Part shown: positions 48,927-59,545 of the stretch, piece by piece
Position numbering within the stretch: the first letter of the stretch is position 1
Layout: each line of letters starts with the position of its first letter
NCBI RefSeq assembly: GCF_019097595.1
Contig: NC_080726.1
Span: forward strand, 14,510,205 to 14,574,204
Direction: 5' to 3'
Length of the DNA: 64,000 bases
From: Hemibagrus wyckioides
Taxonomy: Eukaryota; Chordata; Actinopteri; Siluriformes; Bagridae
The notes under the pieces: generated by a model
Told to the model about the DNA's origin: nothing
The model's input: only the letters and a program-made list of their open reading frames with translations
The model's database searches: none
Position numbers and translations under genes: made by a program

Positions 48927-49160
48927 TGGGGTTCAGGGTGGTAAATTGCCTTAGCGGTTAGCACATTTGTCTTGCGGTTGGGAGTTGATTGGCATTTCTA
49001 AATTGTTCTTAGTGTGTAAATAGGTGTATGATTGTACCCTGGGATGGGTTGGCATCCCTGGTCCAGGCTGTCCCCTCCCTCAGTCCCAGAGCATACGGGG
49101 ACTCGAGGTTCCCTGCAATCCTGTGTAGGATAATCAGAACAGAAAGTGGATGAATGGCTG
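48927..49160 (+). mobile_element. Diverged SINE-like repeat (same group as 9310)
   Basis: Contains a degenerate head (GGTTAGCACATTTGTCTTGC), the middle TTGGCATTTCTAAATTG, the body TGTACCCTGGGATGGGTTGG and the tail AAGTGGATGAATGGCTGG. Internal deletions relative to other copies. It lies in dph1 intron 1. Confidence 0.65.
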
Positions 49161-49583
49161 GAATATTGTTTCAAATGAAAAGTATGGAATTTCTAGTTAT
49201 AGTTGGATTTCAGATTTCAGACCAACATATTTTTTTTCTGAGGTGTTGTCTTGAACTCAATATTCTAGCTCAGAGGTTTGAAAACTTTTTCCAACCAGGA
49301 CCCCATAGGTAATAACTATAAGAACTCAATAATACATATGATTAGGTTTAACTGTGGATACCCCTGACCCCCTGGCTATGTTTCACGGCCTGACGTTCTA
49401 GCTGAATATTCTAGGATGCAGGAAAATAAATGCAAAGCCAATCATTCATGTTACAAGGCACCTAAAGTGTTTTTAAACCATGAAACAAAGCAATAAAAAT
49501 ACATATTACATTTTTGTTTTTACAACTTCGTCTGAATGCATGTATGCTGAATCTGTATTGCTTTTTTTATTACTGTGCTTTAG

Positions 49584-49733
49584 TGAAAGGCCCGAGGAGG
49601 GTTGCGAATCAGATTCCTGATGAGATTCTCAAAGACCCTGAGCTTCAAGAGGCAGTTAGTGTTCTGCCTTCCAACTACAATTTTGAGATCCACAAAACAA
49701 TATGGAGAGTGAGGCAGGCGAAAGCTAAAAGAG
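49584..49733 (+). CDS. dph1: dph1 exon 2: diphthamide synthesis subunit 1
   Basis: This 150-nt exon is preceded by a pyrimidine-rich tract ending TGCTTTAG and followed by GTGAGTC; both ends are phase 1. The peptide begins [16 protein letters not shown] and contains [16 protein letters not shown], which I recognise as the hallmark N-terminal segment of animal DPH1 (RRVANQIP, then LPSNYNFE, then IRQAKAK just before the next exon). In the family exon 3 begins with the VALQMPEG segment; I could not find it downstream, so the gene is partial here and intron 2 exceeds 14 kb. Where human DPH1 as I recall it has proline (FEIPKT), this has histidine (FEIHKT). The reading frame is intact, with no sign of pseudogene decay. 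The upstream in-frame ORF (from 49514) is intronic and not part of the protein. Confidence 0.93.
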
Positions 49734-50559
49734 GTGAGTCAGATGGATAGTTATTGATATTGTAAACAGCAGGACAGTACACACAACAAGAAGGGTGTTC
49801 TGAATTGTCTGCCTGTCACTGTATGTGTGACAAATCACAATATGCATATGAAGTAAATAATGAATTTTTAAGAAGGTTGCTGTCTTTTATATAGGGCTTG
49901 GACAAAATAATGAAAACACTAGACAATGCATTTGAAACTCAGATTACTCAGGCAGACCAAGAAAACTGCCTGTGCATGTTGCCAATATTTAGAGACAATT
50001 AGAGAGATTTCTTCTAACTGTGGTATAATTGTTTTTATTCTCTCCGTCAGTATTGTATTGATGTCAGCATCTACATTATCATTATGGATTCACATACCAA
50101 TTAGTGCTTTTTTTTAAGGAATATTGTGTAAATTATGCATAGATCATAAAATCATTGGAAAAATGTAGACAGTGCTGATTGCTGGCTTTTTATACAACAT
50201 AGTTTACAGTCCACAAACTTAATTCAGACTTTTTCCCCCCTAGTTCGTTGTAAACTCAAAAAAATAGAGGCTTGCTGCTGACTAAGAGGACCAGAAGCAC
50301 TGTTCCACCTGTTCGTTCCAATCATCGTGCCTAACGATCTGAAACTAACGTCCGTACAGCCTTAAATGCATACCTGCAAGGCCCAATTCCAGTGAATTTG
50401 CAGCCATTATTGACAGTAAAGATTTTTTTTCCACCGTTAAAGGCTACACTAATTTTAAAAAGGATGTCCAAAGTACACAGTTTAGACTTCCAATAGAAAC
50501 CTTGCTGATTTTTCTACCAGGAGATTTTCAACCACTGGGTTTTTTTTTTTTTTTTATCA

Positions 50560-50770
50560 ATGCCTATAAAGGAGGAATTTCTAAACACAAAAACATCAAT
50601 CTACCTAAGGAAGGAGTACACAGGCTTGAAACATCTCAGCAAAACTAATGACATTGTGATCAAGCCAGCAGATAAAGATGGGACAGATTTTGTGTGGAGA
50701 AAAGACCTCTGCATCAAGGAAGCAGAGACCCAACTTTCTGATGCTATAATGAGATCTATAAGGGCCACTA
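50560..50770 (+). mobile_element. Fragment of a retroelement reverse transcriptase, probably Penelope-like
   Basis: The peptide from 50560 includes LRKEYTGLKHLSKTNDIVIK, then PADKDG and WRKDLCIKEAETQLSD. The order L(x)nIVIKPADKGG...W...Y..EA.RQLSD is the N-terminal start of Penelope-like (and some related) reverse transcriptases. The catalytic YADD region is not present: after about residue 65 the frame loses similarity. It is an orphan scrap in dph1 intron 2; the family assignment is from memory of the motif. Confidence 0.6.
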
Positions 50771-51629
50771 TAATGAAACCTTCCTTTGCAAATTTCTTCT
50801 CTGAATTGCTGAGAATGCGTTTATTCAGCAATTTACTGGACAAGCACAGACACCAATTCTTAGATACACTGATGCCATCTTTGGCATTCCTATCTACACA
50901 GTGCTTTCCTAGTTTGTATTTTCTCCAGCTTTAGCAAAACGGTAGAGGTCTGACATGTGTAATTAGCCTTTTTGAGATATTGTACAACAGAGTGCAAAGA
51001 TAAGTTCCATCTCCTTCACCTTTTTCTTCAAGGGATTAGTTTTTTCTTGAATAATGGCCAATATTTGCCTATATACCAAGTATCTAATTTGGATTAAGGT
51101 CTAACAGTATGAGTGAATGAGCTGAGCTATGACTAACCTCATCATTTTTCACATACTTTTCTTCCTCTCCTGCTGATTCTTCCCATGTTGCACAGAACTC
51201 AGCAACTAGGCCACAACAAGTCCTGCTTGTGGCCCCATGATTGCTGGCAAGACCTTGGTTTTCACAATGCTAGCAGCTTCTTCCCTGAGGAAATTTGCTC
51301 AGAGATTTGGCACCCTCAGCCATCTGTAACTATGGGTCTGGCCCCTCGGACTGAATCACTAAGGTCTTGCAGTCCTGAAACATTCTTGAGCCTCTGCTAG
51401 AACATGCAACCATAGCCCCTGAGCTTTGTAGACCCCTTGTATATCCCTAGGTGGATGCATTGCCTCATTCCAAGTGGATGCATTACTCTGATGCATTGCC
51501 CTATTCCAAAGGTATTGCCTTGTCTTTAGGGACTGCTAGAGAGCGGCATGTCCTCATCTATGCTGTCGGATCATGGATGGCATTTCTCTAGGCCCTCATA
51601 GCCTCATAGCCCTATTATGGCTTTTATTA

Positions 51630-52213
51630 TGGTGTTCCCGGTCTGCAGTGGTCAGTATCTATCAAAATTGGTCCAAGGAAGGAACAGTGGTGAACCGGCG
51701 ACAGGGTCATGGGCGGCTAAGGCTCATTGATACACTTGGGGAGCGAAGGCTGGCCCGTGTGGTCGATCCAACAGACGAGCTACTGTTGCTCAAATTGCTG
51801 AAGAAGTTAATGCTGATCGTTCTGATAGAAAGGTGTAAGAATGCACAGTGCATCACAGTTTGTTATGTATGGGGCTGCATAGCTGCAGACCAGTCAGGGT
51901 GCCCATGCTGACCCCTGTGCACAATAACACAGTGCCAATAATGGGCACGTGAGCATCGGAACCGGACCACGGTACAACAGAAAAAGTGGGCCTGGTCTGA
52001 TGAATCCCATTTTCTTTTACATCATGTGGAGGTCGTGTGTGTCGCTTACCTGTGGAACACATGGCACCAGGATGCACTATGGGAAGAAGGCAAGCTGGTA
52101 GAGGTAGTGTCATGCTTTGGGCAATGTTCTGCTTGGAAACCTTGGGTCCTGCCATCTATGTGGATGTTACTTTGACATCTACCTACACCTACCTTTGACA
52201 TGTACCACCTACC
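51630..52213 (+). mobile_element. Tc1-like transposase fragment, family A copy 3
   Basis: Plus-strand coding remnants of the same family: SVVSIYQ-type helix-turn-helix end, the linker RRQGHGRLRLIDTLGERRLA, a frameshifted ATVAQIAEEV region, WSDES around the first catalytic Asp (about 51993-52007), and the AMFCWETLGP region. It contains several frameshifts. The left inverted end is absent and the right part is replaced by a long (TA)n tract starting at 52214. It lies inside dph1 intron 2. Confidence 0.85.
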
Positions 52214-52436
<223 letters not shown>

Positions 52437-55400
52437 GAGACAGGGAGAAAAATATGGTCTCTTTATATATTAAGTTGCTATTTGCTATTTGAAAAATACC
52501 TATTATGTGTTTTGTATAACAGGCATTGGCAGAACCTTTTATGAACTTTCCCAAGAAAACTGCTGAAAGCGAGCAATTTGAGTTGCTACTTCAGGATAAA
52601 AATAGTTGCTGGCTGCATAATTCTCTGCACCATTCTTGTGTGCACCTTTCTTACCATTCTTTCAGCTTGAATAAACTGCTATCGTGTTCTGTTCACCAAG
52701 ACACTGAGAAGGAAAACATTCACGTCGCTCGTTTGCATTGGGGGAGGCGAGAGCATATTTCCTTTCTAATTCTGGCACTTCATTATCCAAGTCACTGACT
52801 GCACAATTACAATACAAAACCTCTAGAATCCTTGTGGAAATCTGTTTGCAGCGTTTCTGCTTTGCATCCCTTCCTGGTACACACTCCAGAACCCAGAACA
52901 CGTGTCCCAGAACCCAGCATGGTTTCTTGTCACTTTTAGACAGGTGAGATTATGAGTCACATGTGTTAGCTATTAAGTAGTCGCACACATTCAAAAAGAG
53001 AAGAATGGTGAGAAGGTTGAGGTGAAAGAAGGACTTCGGTAAATCCATTGAGAAAGTGAAGGTGAAATTTTGAGAGCACATTGCTGAATGAATCAGAGAA
53101 AATAGGTGTTTGATGCACTAAGCGTGTTAGCGGGTGGCTTGTTTTATGTGCCAGGTCCTTTCTGGGAACTCTCTGGGGAAATGTATTTTGGTGTTTTGTT
53201 GTGTGCTCTGTTCATAAAAAAGAATCCTCTCTCCCCGGGTACAAAGGACAAAAACGGGCTTCTCTTCTTCCCCAAAGCACTTTTCTTTTTCACTCTGAAG
53301 CCTATTTACTCTTTTAAAATCATTACTATATGAGATGATCCCAGTAAAAACCTGCCCAAAGTATTTAACAGACTGTGTAATAATGTGTTTTCCACGTGAG
53401 ATGAAAAATGAAAATCCTGTAACGATAGACCTACGAATAAATAAAATTACAGTTTTGCAAATTTTTATGTCATCAGTAAACATATGGGGATGCATAAACA
53501 GAAACTTCAAATTGAGCTTGGGATGATGAAGAAAAATCTTTCTGTTTGTTATCATTTGTCTGTACTTGAAGCTGTGTGACTTTTGCGCAGTTGTATACTG
53601 TCTTTCTATTGGTGGCTTTTCAAGATGCTTTGTAGTAAGTTACCTACCGTCTACCTTTTTAAACCTTTCTGTTGAGGTTTAATCTGTCATTTTCAGATGT
53701 CCATAGATATTCAGATGATCCTTTCCAGCCACTCAAAAATATTACCAGTGTGAAGCGTATGTAAACTGTATGGCTGCTTACAAAGAACTGACCCAAGCAA
53801 AGCATTCCATGTCAAGGGTCCTCACAGGTAGTTGTGCCACCAAGCTTGGGCTAAAAATAGAACAGACCACCCACGCCACCAATCTCTCTACAAAAAACGT
53901 GCAAAATATTACATAGCTTTTGATTGCATGCCAAAGGCAATGTTGGTATCGTGGGTTGACTCTTTCAAAACAGCTTTTGCTGACTGGAAAAAAGCCCCCG
54001 TAAAATTCATAAACTCTCTTCAGTTGGCTTCGCTTGGCTTTCCACTGACGCAAACAAGTTTTGAACGGCTCCCGGACATATGCGCAACTTAGCCTGTGTT
54101 CAGTTTGGGTGAAATGTGTCATATGCTGATGCGAATTTCTTAATTCTTAAGGCGAAAATTTGTAAGGGAGGGCATTCGCATGCCGAGGTTCCACTGTAAC
54201 AGACATAACGCTTGCAGTCAGAGCCGATTGCAATAAAAGACTGAATACACATTGTCTAATGACTGATACTTAAACATTCATATTGTTGTTTTTTTTAATC
54301 AAACAATGAGGCAATATCCATCTTGATTGAGACATATCAAAAGAAATGGACACTTCTCTCAACAGAGCACTAAGCATAATTTATATCCATCCACTGCAAT
54401 TAAATCATGACAACACTCAAAAGTTGCTTAATGCATTCTAGCAATAAATGGCAATTAGGGCTAATCTGTACCAATGCTTGTGATAATTGTGATTAACAGT
54501 TTAATTAAAGCTCTAATATTATTTTAATCGGCTGACGGTAAAAATAAGTCGGTATTACTTATCGTGATAAAAGAACGCATTGAAAGACTTGGGCAAATGA
54601 AGTGATAGAATAATACATGTGTGGTGCTCTGGGAAAACCTGCTAAATGTCCCTGTGGCTGAATTCAGGGAAAAAGGCAGAAAATCAGGATTTGGCAAAAT
54701 AGTTTCTTTTTCCCTTCATGTGAAATGCTTAAAAACCTTGAAGATATTGTATTAAATTGACAGGGGTGTTTTAAAATCGTCTAAAACTTTGCTAGCTAAG
54801 CATGTTTTCTCCACAGAGTGACTGTCAGGTTTTAATCATGTTGGTTGGATTGCTACATGCCTTAGAGAAATGAACATAAGCGTAATCAGTTTAGTTTGTA
54901 ATTAGATACCGACTGTCAAATCGATGCTCCTGCACCACAATGCAGTTTTCTTCATTTTCCCTTTTGGGCTAATTAGATTTTACAATCGTATAACTTTATT
55001 GTGGTTAAGATACTGGCAATAAAGAAACATATTTTAGTCCAGGAAAGACTGTAATTGTCAGAATTATGTAGTAGAGTGACAAAATTTTTATCCCAAGGGT
55101 TTTCCCAGGCCTCCAAACATAAGACGAGCCACGAAACGGGCCTTCTCCATTCAGAATCCATGTTATAGATTTTTTTTTTTTGCATTAGAGTCATCTCAAA
55201 AGTGAGAGCTGCTTACTCAATTGCAGATCTGTTATTTGAATATGTTTTTCCTCCACATCCGAATTCTGTAACAGATTGTGTTGATTTGTAAAATGTGCTC
55301 ATTAACAATTACATAGCAATTATCTAGAATCATGTAAAGACCTTCACACATTATTATCAGACAGTGCAGCAAGACTCTAACAAATCAGTGATGCTACAGT

Positions 55401-55969
55401 TTGTTTTTCTTTTCGTTGCTGAGTGAGCATAGTATCTGTGCTGAGTTTTGGTTATTCCTCCAGCTCAGGTACTGTGGGTGTTGAATCAGGACGTGTGGGC
55501 AAAGCTGAAAAATAGTAACTAGTGCAGACGGTTATTAGTCGCATACAACTGTCACTCAATACACGTCAGCTTTAGAGAAGGAAAAAAACTAGAAACTAGC
55601 ATGCTAGAATCACACAGTGTAATACAGCAGTATCGTAATGAATATCTGACACAGTATCCTCATTTTTTTTTGGGAGGCAATATTCTTTCATTCTCTTTAC
55701 TAAATTCGAGTAATTTTTAATTACTTACATTCCTACTTGCATCCCCTTTGAGTGTGTTTGCTCAATACATATCCAAGTGTCTCTTTTCACCAAGAATAAA
55801 GTATTGGCACACTTGGCTTTGGGTCACTTGACTGCATTACACCAAACTCACTGTGTTTCATGCTCAGTATTGGGTCCTTTGAGGCAGACACTTGAAAATG
55901 CCACAGACATGGATATACAAATATAAAAATGTTGTGAGGGATTTTAATATATTTTGTTATTTCCCTGTT
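52437..55969 (+). other. dph1 intron 2 middle part without recognised exon
   Basis: ORFs up to 142 codons occur (53127-53555 and 53778-54122 minus strand) but overlap others on the opposite strand and have no recognised domain. 54400-54900 is repeat-free, with CAGTTTAATTAAAGCTCTAA and nearby homeodomain-type sites. Confidence 0.5.
54080..54204. mobile_element. Possible MITE right end
   Basis: CGCATGCCGAGGTTCCACTG (ending TA at 54200) read in reverse is CAGTGGAACCTCGGCATGCG, which resembles terminal repeats of pogo/Tigger-like elements. A matching left end was not found. The region 53780-54080 may be its interior. Confidence 0.35.
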
Positions 55970-56148
55970 TGGGGTCGCCACAGCGGATCATTTTAGCCCA
56001 CGTTTTGATTTGGCACAGGTTTGACACCGGACGGCCTTCCTGACGCAACCCTCCCATTTAATCTAGGCTTGGGACAGGCAATGAGATTTAACTCTTTAGT
56101 GGCTGAGTTAGTGCCCTGCCCGGGAATTGAACCTGGGCCGCGGCAATC
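55970..56148 (-). mobile_element. Truncated SINE-like repeat with a B box
   Basis: The plus strand shows GGGGTCGCCACAGCGGATCA, CTTCCTGACGCAACCCTCCC and CCCGGGAATTGAACCTGGGC. Read on the minus strand the last segment carries a Pol III B box (GGTTCAATTCCC). This is a fish interspersed repeat I recognise; the A-box part is missing here. Confidence 0.7.
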
Positions 56149-57302
56149 TTTAAATTTCATGTGATGGAAACCAAGCACATGCACTAAAATAAGGTACAGA
56201 GAATGGATTTGTATTAGTAACTGCACTGTGCCGTGCTACACTGGCCCTCACCAAGTTCTTTATCTCTACATATACATGAACTTCCCAGATCTGGGGGAAA
56301 ACTGGACACAAAAAATGTGACAAAAAATGACTGAGAATAGAACTAGTGAAAGTGTTATTTGTGGAGGAAAAAAAGGGGTTAAATGAATTCTAAAGAATAA
56401 AAAGTCCAAATTGTTGAAGGCATGAAAACAATTCTATTTAGTAAAACCCCTTAGCTGCAATCTGTAAAAGTGCTAAAGCACTGATGGCTTCAAAAGGAGA
56501 ATTAAGAAAAAATCAATTTGGGAAGTACACATGTTCTGGGAATTGTGCTAATGGATTTTACATCCTTGGGAATTCCTGTTTTTTTGTTTTTGACTAGTAA
56601 TATTGATATTGTCACTGTTTGTCTTTTTAAGTAATCCAGCAAAACAAGACGTATTATATCTACAACATTCAAGGGTCATCTTATTCATAGAATCCGGGAG
56701 TGAGAATGCTGAAGATTGCTTTAGTGATATTGATTTTATCATCAAAAGCAACACCAAGAAGACACAATACAGTGCTTGTCTGCTTGTGAGTGAAGCGGTA
56801 CAGGACAGTGAGGTTAATGCAAGAACTGTATTCGATGTAAAAATATAATATACGGTATTATACTAATAATATATTAACAGTGTCACACTGCACATTAAGG
56901 TTGTAGTTTACAGTCAGGATCTTGTGTATAAGGGATAATTTAATAAGCTCCTTTTTGTAAGACAGCGAATATGGTCGTGTATATAACCTTCATTTCACCG
57001 GTGGCTTAGCAAGCTGCTAATTAAAGCAGATCTCACCAGAAAGGCTAATCGGATTAATTTGTCTTTGTGCTGGAATAATCAGCCAAATAATTAAATAAAT
57101 AATTGGAGTATGTAATTTTTTTTTTCCTGTTGCACTTTATTAGTATTTCAGCATTAACGTATCAGCAAATTTGAAGTACAGTATGTAAGTGCTGGCCAGA
57201 CCAAATCATGCTGAACCCTTTGACCATTCAATTTTAAAGTTTATAACACACCTTTGGTAAAGCTTGTGTTCCCTGCTGAGTGGAATTCTGCCTATTTACA
57301 GA

Positions 57303-57357
57303 ACTGATGGTCGGGTCTGTCTGTCCACACACACACACACAGACACACACACACACT
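57303..57357. repeat. (AC)n microsatellite
   Basis: Interrupted CA repeats near 57327-57356. Confidence 0.85.
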
Positions 57358-57639
57358 GTCGCGCTGTGAATCCTGCCAATAGAGTGTCCTAGAGCTGAGC
57401 TAGGAGTCCATTTGACAGTGGGATGACAGTAACAATTTGTTCTTTTGTCCGTGTGCAACGTTTCCAGTTACAGCAGCGGTAAAGCACACTTGTGTTTTCA
57501 CATCCATACTCTTACTCCTGACTTCTCTTCTTGTCAGCTTTGTCTGCTAGCACCTGGCATTTCCTGCCTTTATGGTATTTCTGAGTTCATCACTTACAAT
57601 TGAGCAGAGCGCTGGCCTTCTCATCACCTCTGAGTTGTT

Positions 57640-57673
57640 GGATGGATGGATGGATGGATGGATGGATGGATGA
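57640..57673. repeat. (GGAT)n microsatellite
   Basis: About eight GGAT units, as often found at SINE tails in fish; no SINE body was recognised next to it. Confidence 0.9.
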
Positions 57674-58189
57674 ATGGTTAGAAGGATTTGTCAGCTCATG
57701 CTGAGCTGTGTAACCTTTTACTGTTAATAAACTTGCCCTTTCCCAGGTAATGACCTGCCTCAGGGTTTCCAGACTGAAGGAAGGCTGTCCTTTACCCTTT
57801 TATCAGCGAGGCGCAGACGAAACTGCTCTCCTTCCTTCCCTCCTCAAACATGCCTCTTTTTCCATCTTTCATCCATTTATTGTTTGTCTTTCCATATTGG
57901 AAGATTATCAGTCACCAATTTTTTAATCTTTTTTGTTGGTTTTGCTTCAGCTCAGGCTTGTTTAATGACAGTTCATTTCAGATTCCTGACTGAAATGTCC
58001 CTTCTGACCTTTAGAATTATTCAGGCTATTTAATAGTTAATTAATGATAAATAAAAAAATAAAATAATTCCTTTTGTGTATATAATGCTCTTTCATACTG
58101 CACGTATGTACGCAAAGCAGAAAAAAAGTAGGAGGAAAAATAAAGATGGGAGAAAAAGAATGTATTAAATTTTCTCTTAAAATGAAAAG

Positions 58190-58490
58190 AAAGTGATTGT
58201 GGGACATGCCGTTCCAAAAGGTTGAGAGCTATGGTGCTAAAAGATCTGCCAGAATGTCAGTCTGGTCTTGGGCACCACCAGTAGCCCAGGATTGGGCCAG
58301 TTGTTGAGTCTAAACAGGAGCCTAATGGAGCTTATAAAGATAAGGAGGAACAAGGCTATGTAGTGCTTTGTAAGCAAGAAGTAGGAATTTGTATTTAATT
58401 ATTTGTCGAACCTATAGCCAGTGTAACTGCTGGAGTACTGGTGTAATGTTTGCTAAACATTTGATACGAGTAAGGAATTTAAATGAAGTA
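58190..58490. repeat. Unclassified interspersed repeat remnant
   Basis: TATGGTGCTAAAAGATCTGC, GTCTGGTCTTGGGCACCACC, TGTAGTGCTTTGTAAGCAAG and CAGTGTAACTGCTGGAGTAC form an order that I associate with a dispersed teleost repeat. No coding similarity or ends are visible; class unknown. Confidence 0.4.
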
Positions 58491-59198
58491 TTTTCCCTGG
58501 CCTTTATAGAACGATACTGATTAGGCTTACAGTTTTGTATTTGTGCACAGACACTGCGTTATTTGTGTCTGCCTATTAAATGAGACTGCAGGCGTTTTGT
58601 GAATAAACCTCTGCACCATTCGGTTAGCTTGTTTCTGTTGTATTTAATTTCTGAATGTCTTGAAGTAGGGTTGTGCATCACAATGCCGTTTTACATCCCT
58701 CTATCGCCTGCTCCTGAAGGAATTCTGACCAGTCCTGATCTCTCCCACATACACGCTTGACAAGTCTCACCTTTTGCTGGACATTTGATGAAGGCTTTAT
58801 TTAAAGCCCTTTCAACCATTTATAATAATCACCTTCTCACTGGTAATTATATCTCCTGTGCTAAGTCTAGCACTGACTTTCTTTATTCAGGTATTTTCTG
58901 TGGCCGATTCACGCTGGACAGCACAGCTATCTGGTGTAAATGAGATCAGTGATCAGTGCTACTAAAATGCCATTCAGGATTAACCATCAGCTAGAAATTT
59001 TACCATTGTATGTACAGGAATGAGAATTACCAGCATATCTGAGCTGCATTGCAACTGAAATAATCATGATTATTTTATTTTGAAAATCTAGGTGAGATGC
59101 ATAATATGCCTGTTTCCATGAGCACAGTGTCAATAGATATATTGTAATTTTTATATCATATGGTTAAATCTGATTTAGGAGTAGATGGGAGAGTTTAC

Positions 59199-59356
59199 TT
59201 GTGTGTGTGTGTGTGTGTGTGTGTTTGTTTACACTTTCTATAACCATGAACAACTCTTTTTGTCTCTTTTCGATGTGCACACATGAAATATGTGCACACA
59301 TAAAATATATATATATTTTTTTGGTATATATATATATACACATATATGTATATATG

Positions 59357-59397
<41 letters not shown>

Positions 59398-59406
59398 GTA
59401 TATATA

Positions 59407-59457
<51 letters not shown>

Positions 59458-59474
59458 CAGTACTAGATTATACA

Positions 59475-59542
<68 letters not shown>

Positions 59543-59545
59543 AAA
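59199..59545. repeat. (GT)n followed by long compound (TA)n tracts
   Basis: (GT)n at 59199-59224. TA-rich tracts run from 59306 to 59540, interrupted by TTATACAGTACTAGATTATA CAGTAC-type spacers near 59452-59480. Confidence 0.9.

Larger units (their letters stand above)
47074..49583 (+). other. dph1: dph1 intron 1
   Basis: 2,510 bp with GT...AG ends in phase 1. It contains two SINE copies (48278 and 48927). The first kilobase (47074-48277) is relatively CpG-containing next to the promoter; I see no exon or repeat in it. The stretch 49161-49583 is plain intron. Confidence 0.85.
56149..58189 (+). other. dph1 intron 2 without recognised exon; 56940-57110 possibly regulatory
   Basis: Microsatellites apart, nothing coding. 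56940-57110 holds GCTGCTAATTAAAGCAGATC and GGCTAATCGGATTAATTTG, paired homeodomain-type motifs in repeat-free DNA. Confidence 0.5.

Noticed and set aside
49514..49583. Upstream in-frame extension of dph1 exon 2 to a Met codon at 49514
   Set aside because: The extension reads through a polypyrimidine tract and the TTTAG acceptor, and the phase fits exon 1 at 47025 instead.
51180..51629. Possible retroelement gag-like or satellite segment with repeated GTGGATGCATTGCC-like units
   Set aside because: The units repeat only two to three times and no coding motif is recognised. I left it unclassified.
53127..53555. 142-residue minus-strand ORF, the third longest in the window
   Set aside because: Overlaps two plus-strand ORFs over the same bases, has low complexity in composition and no recognised domain. 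Consistent with chance in A/T-rich intron DNA.
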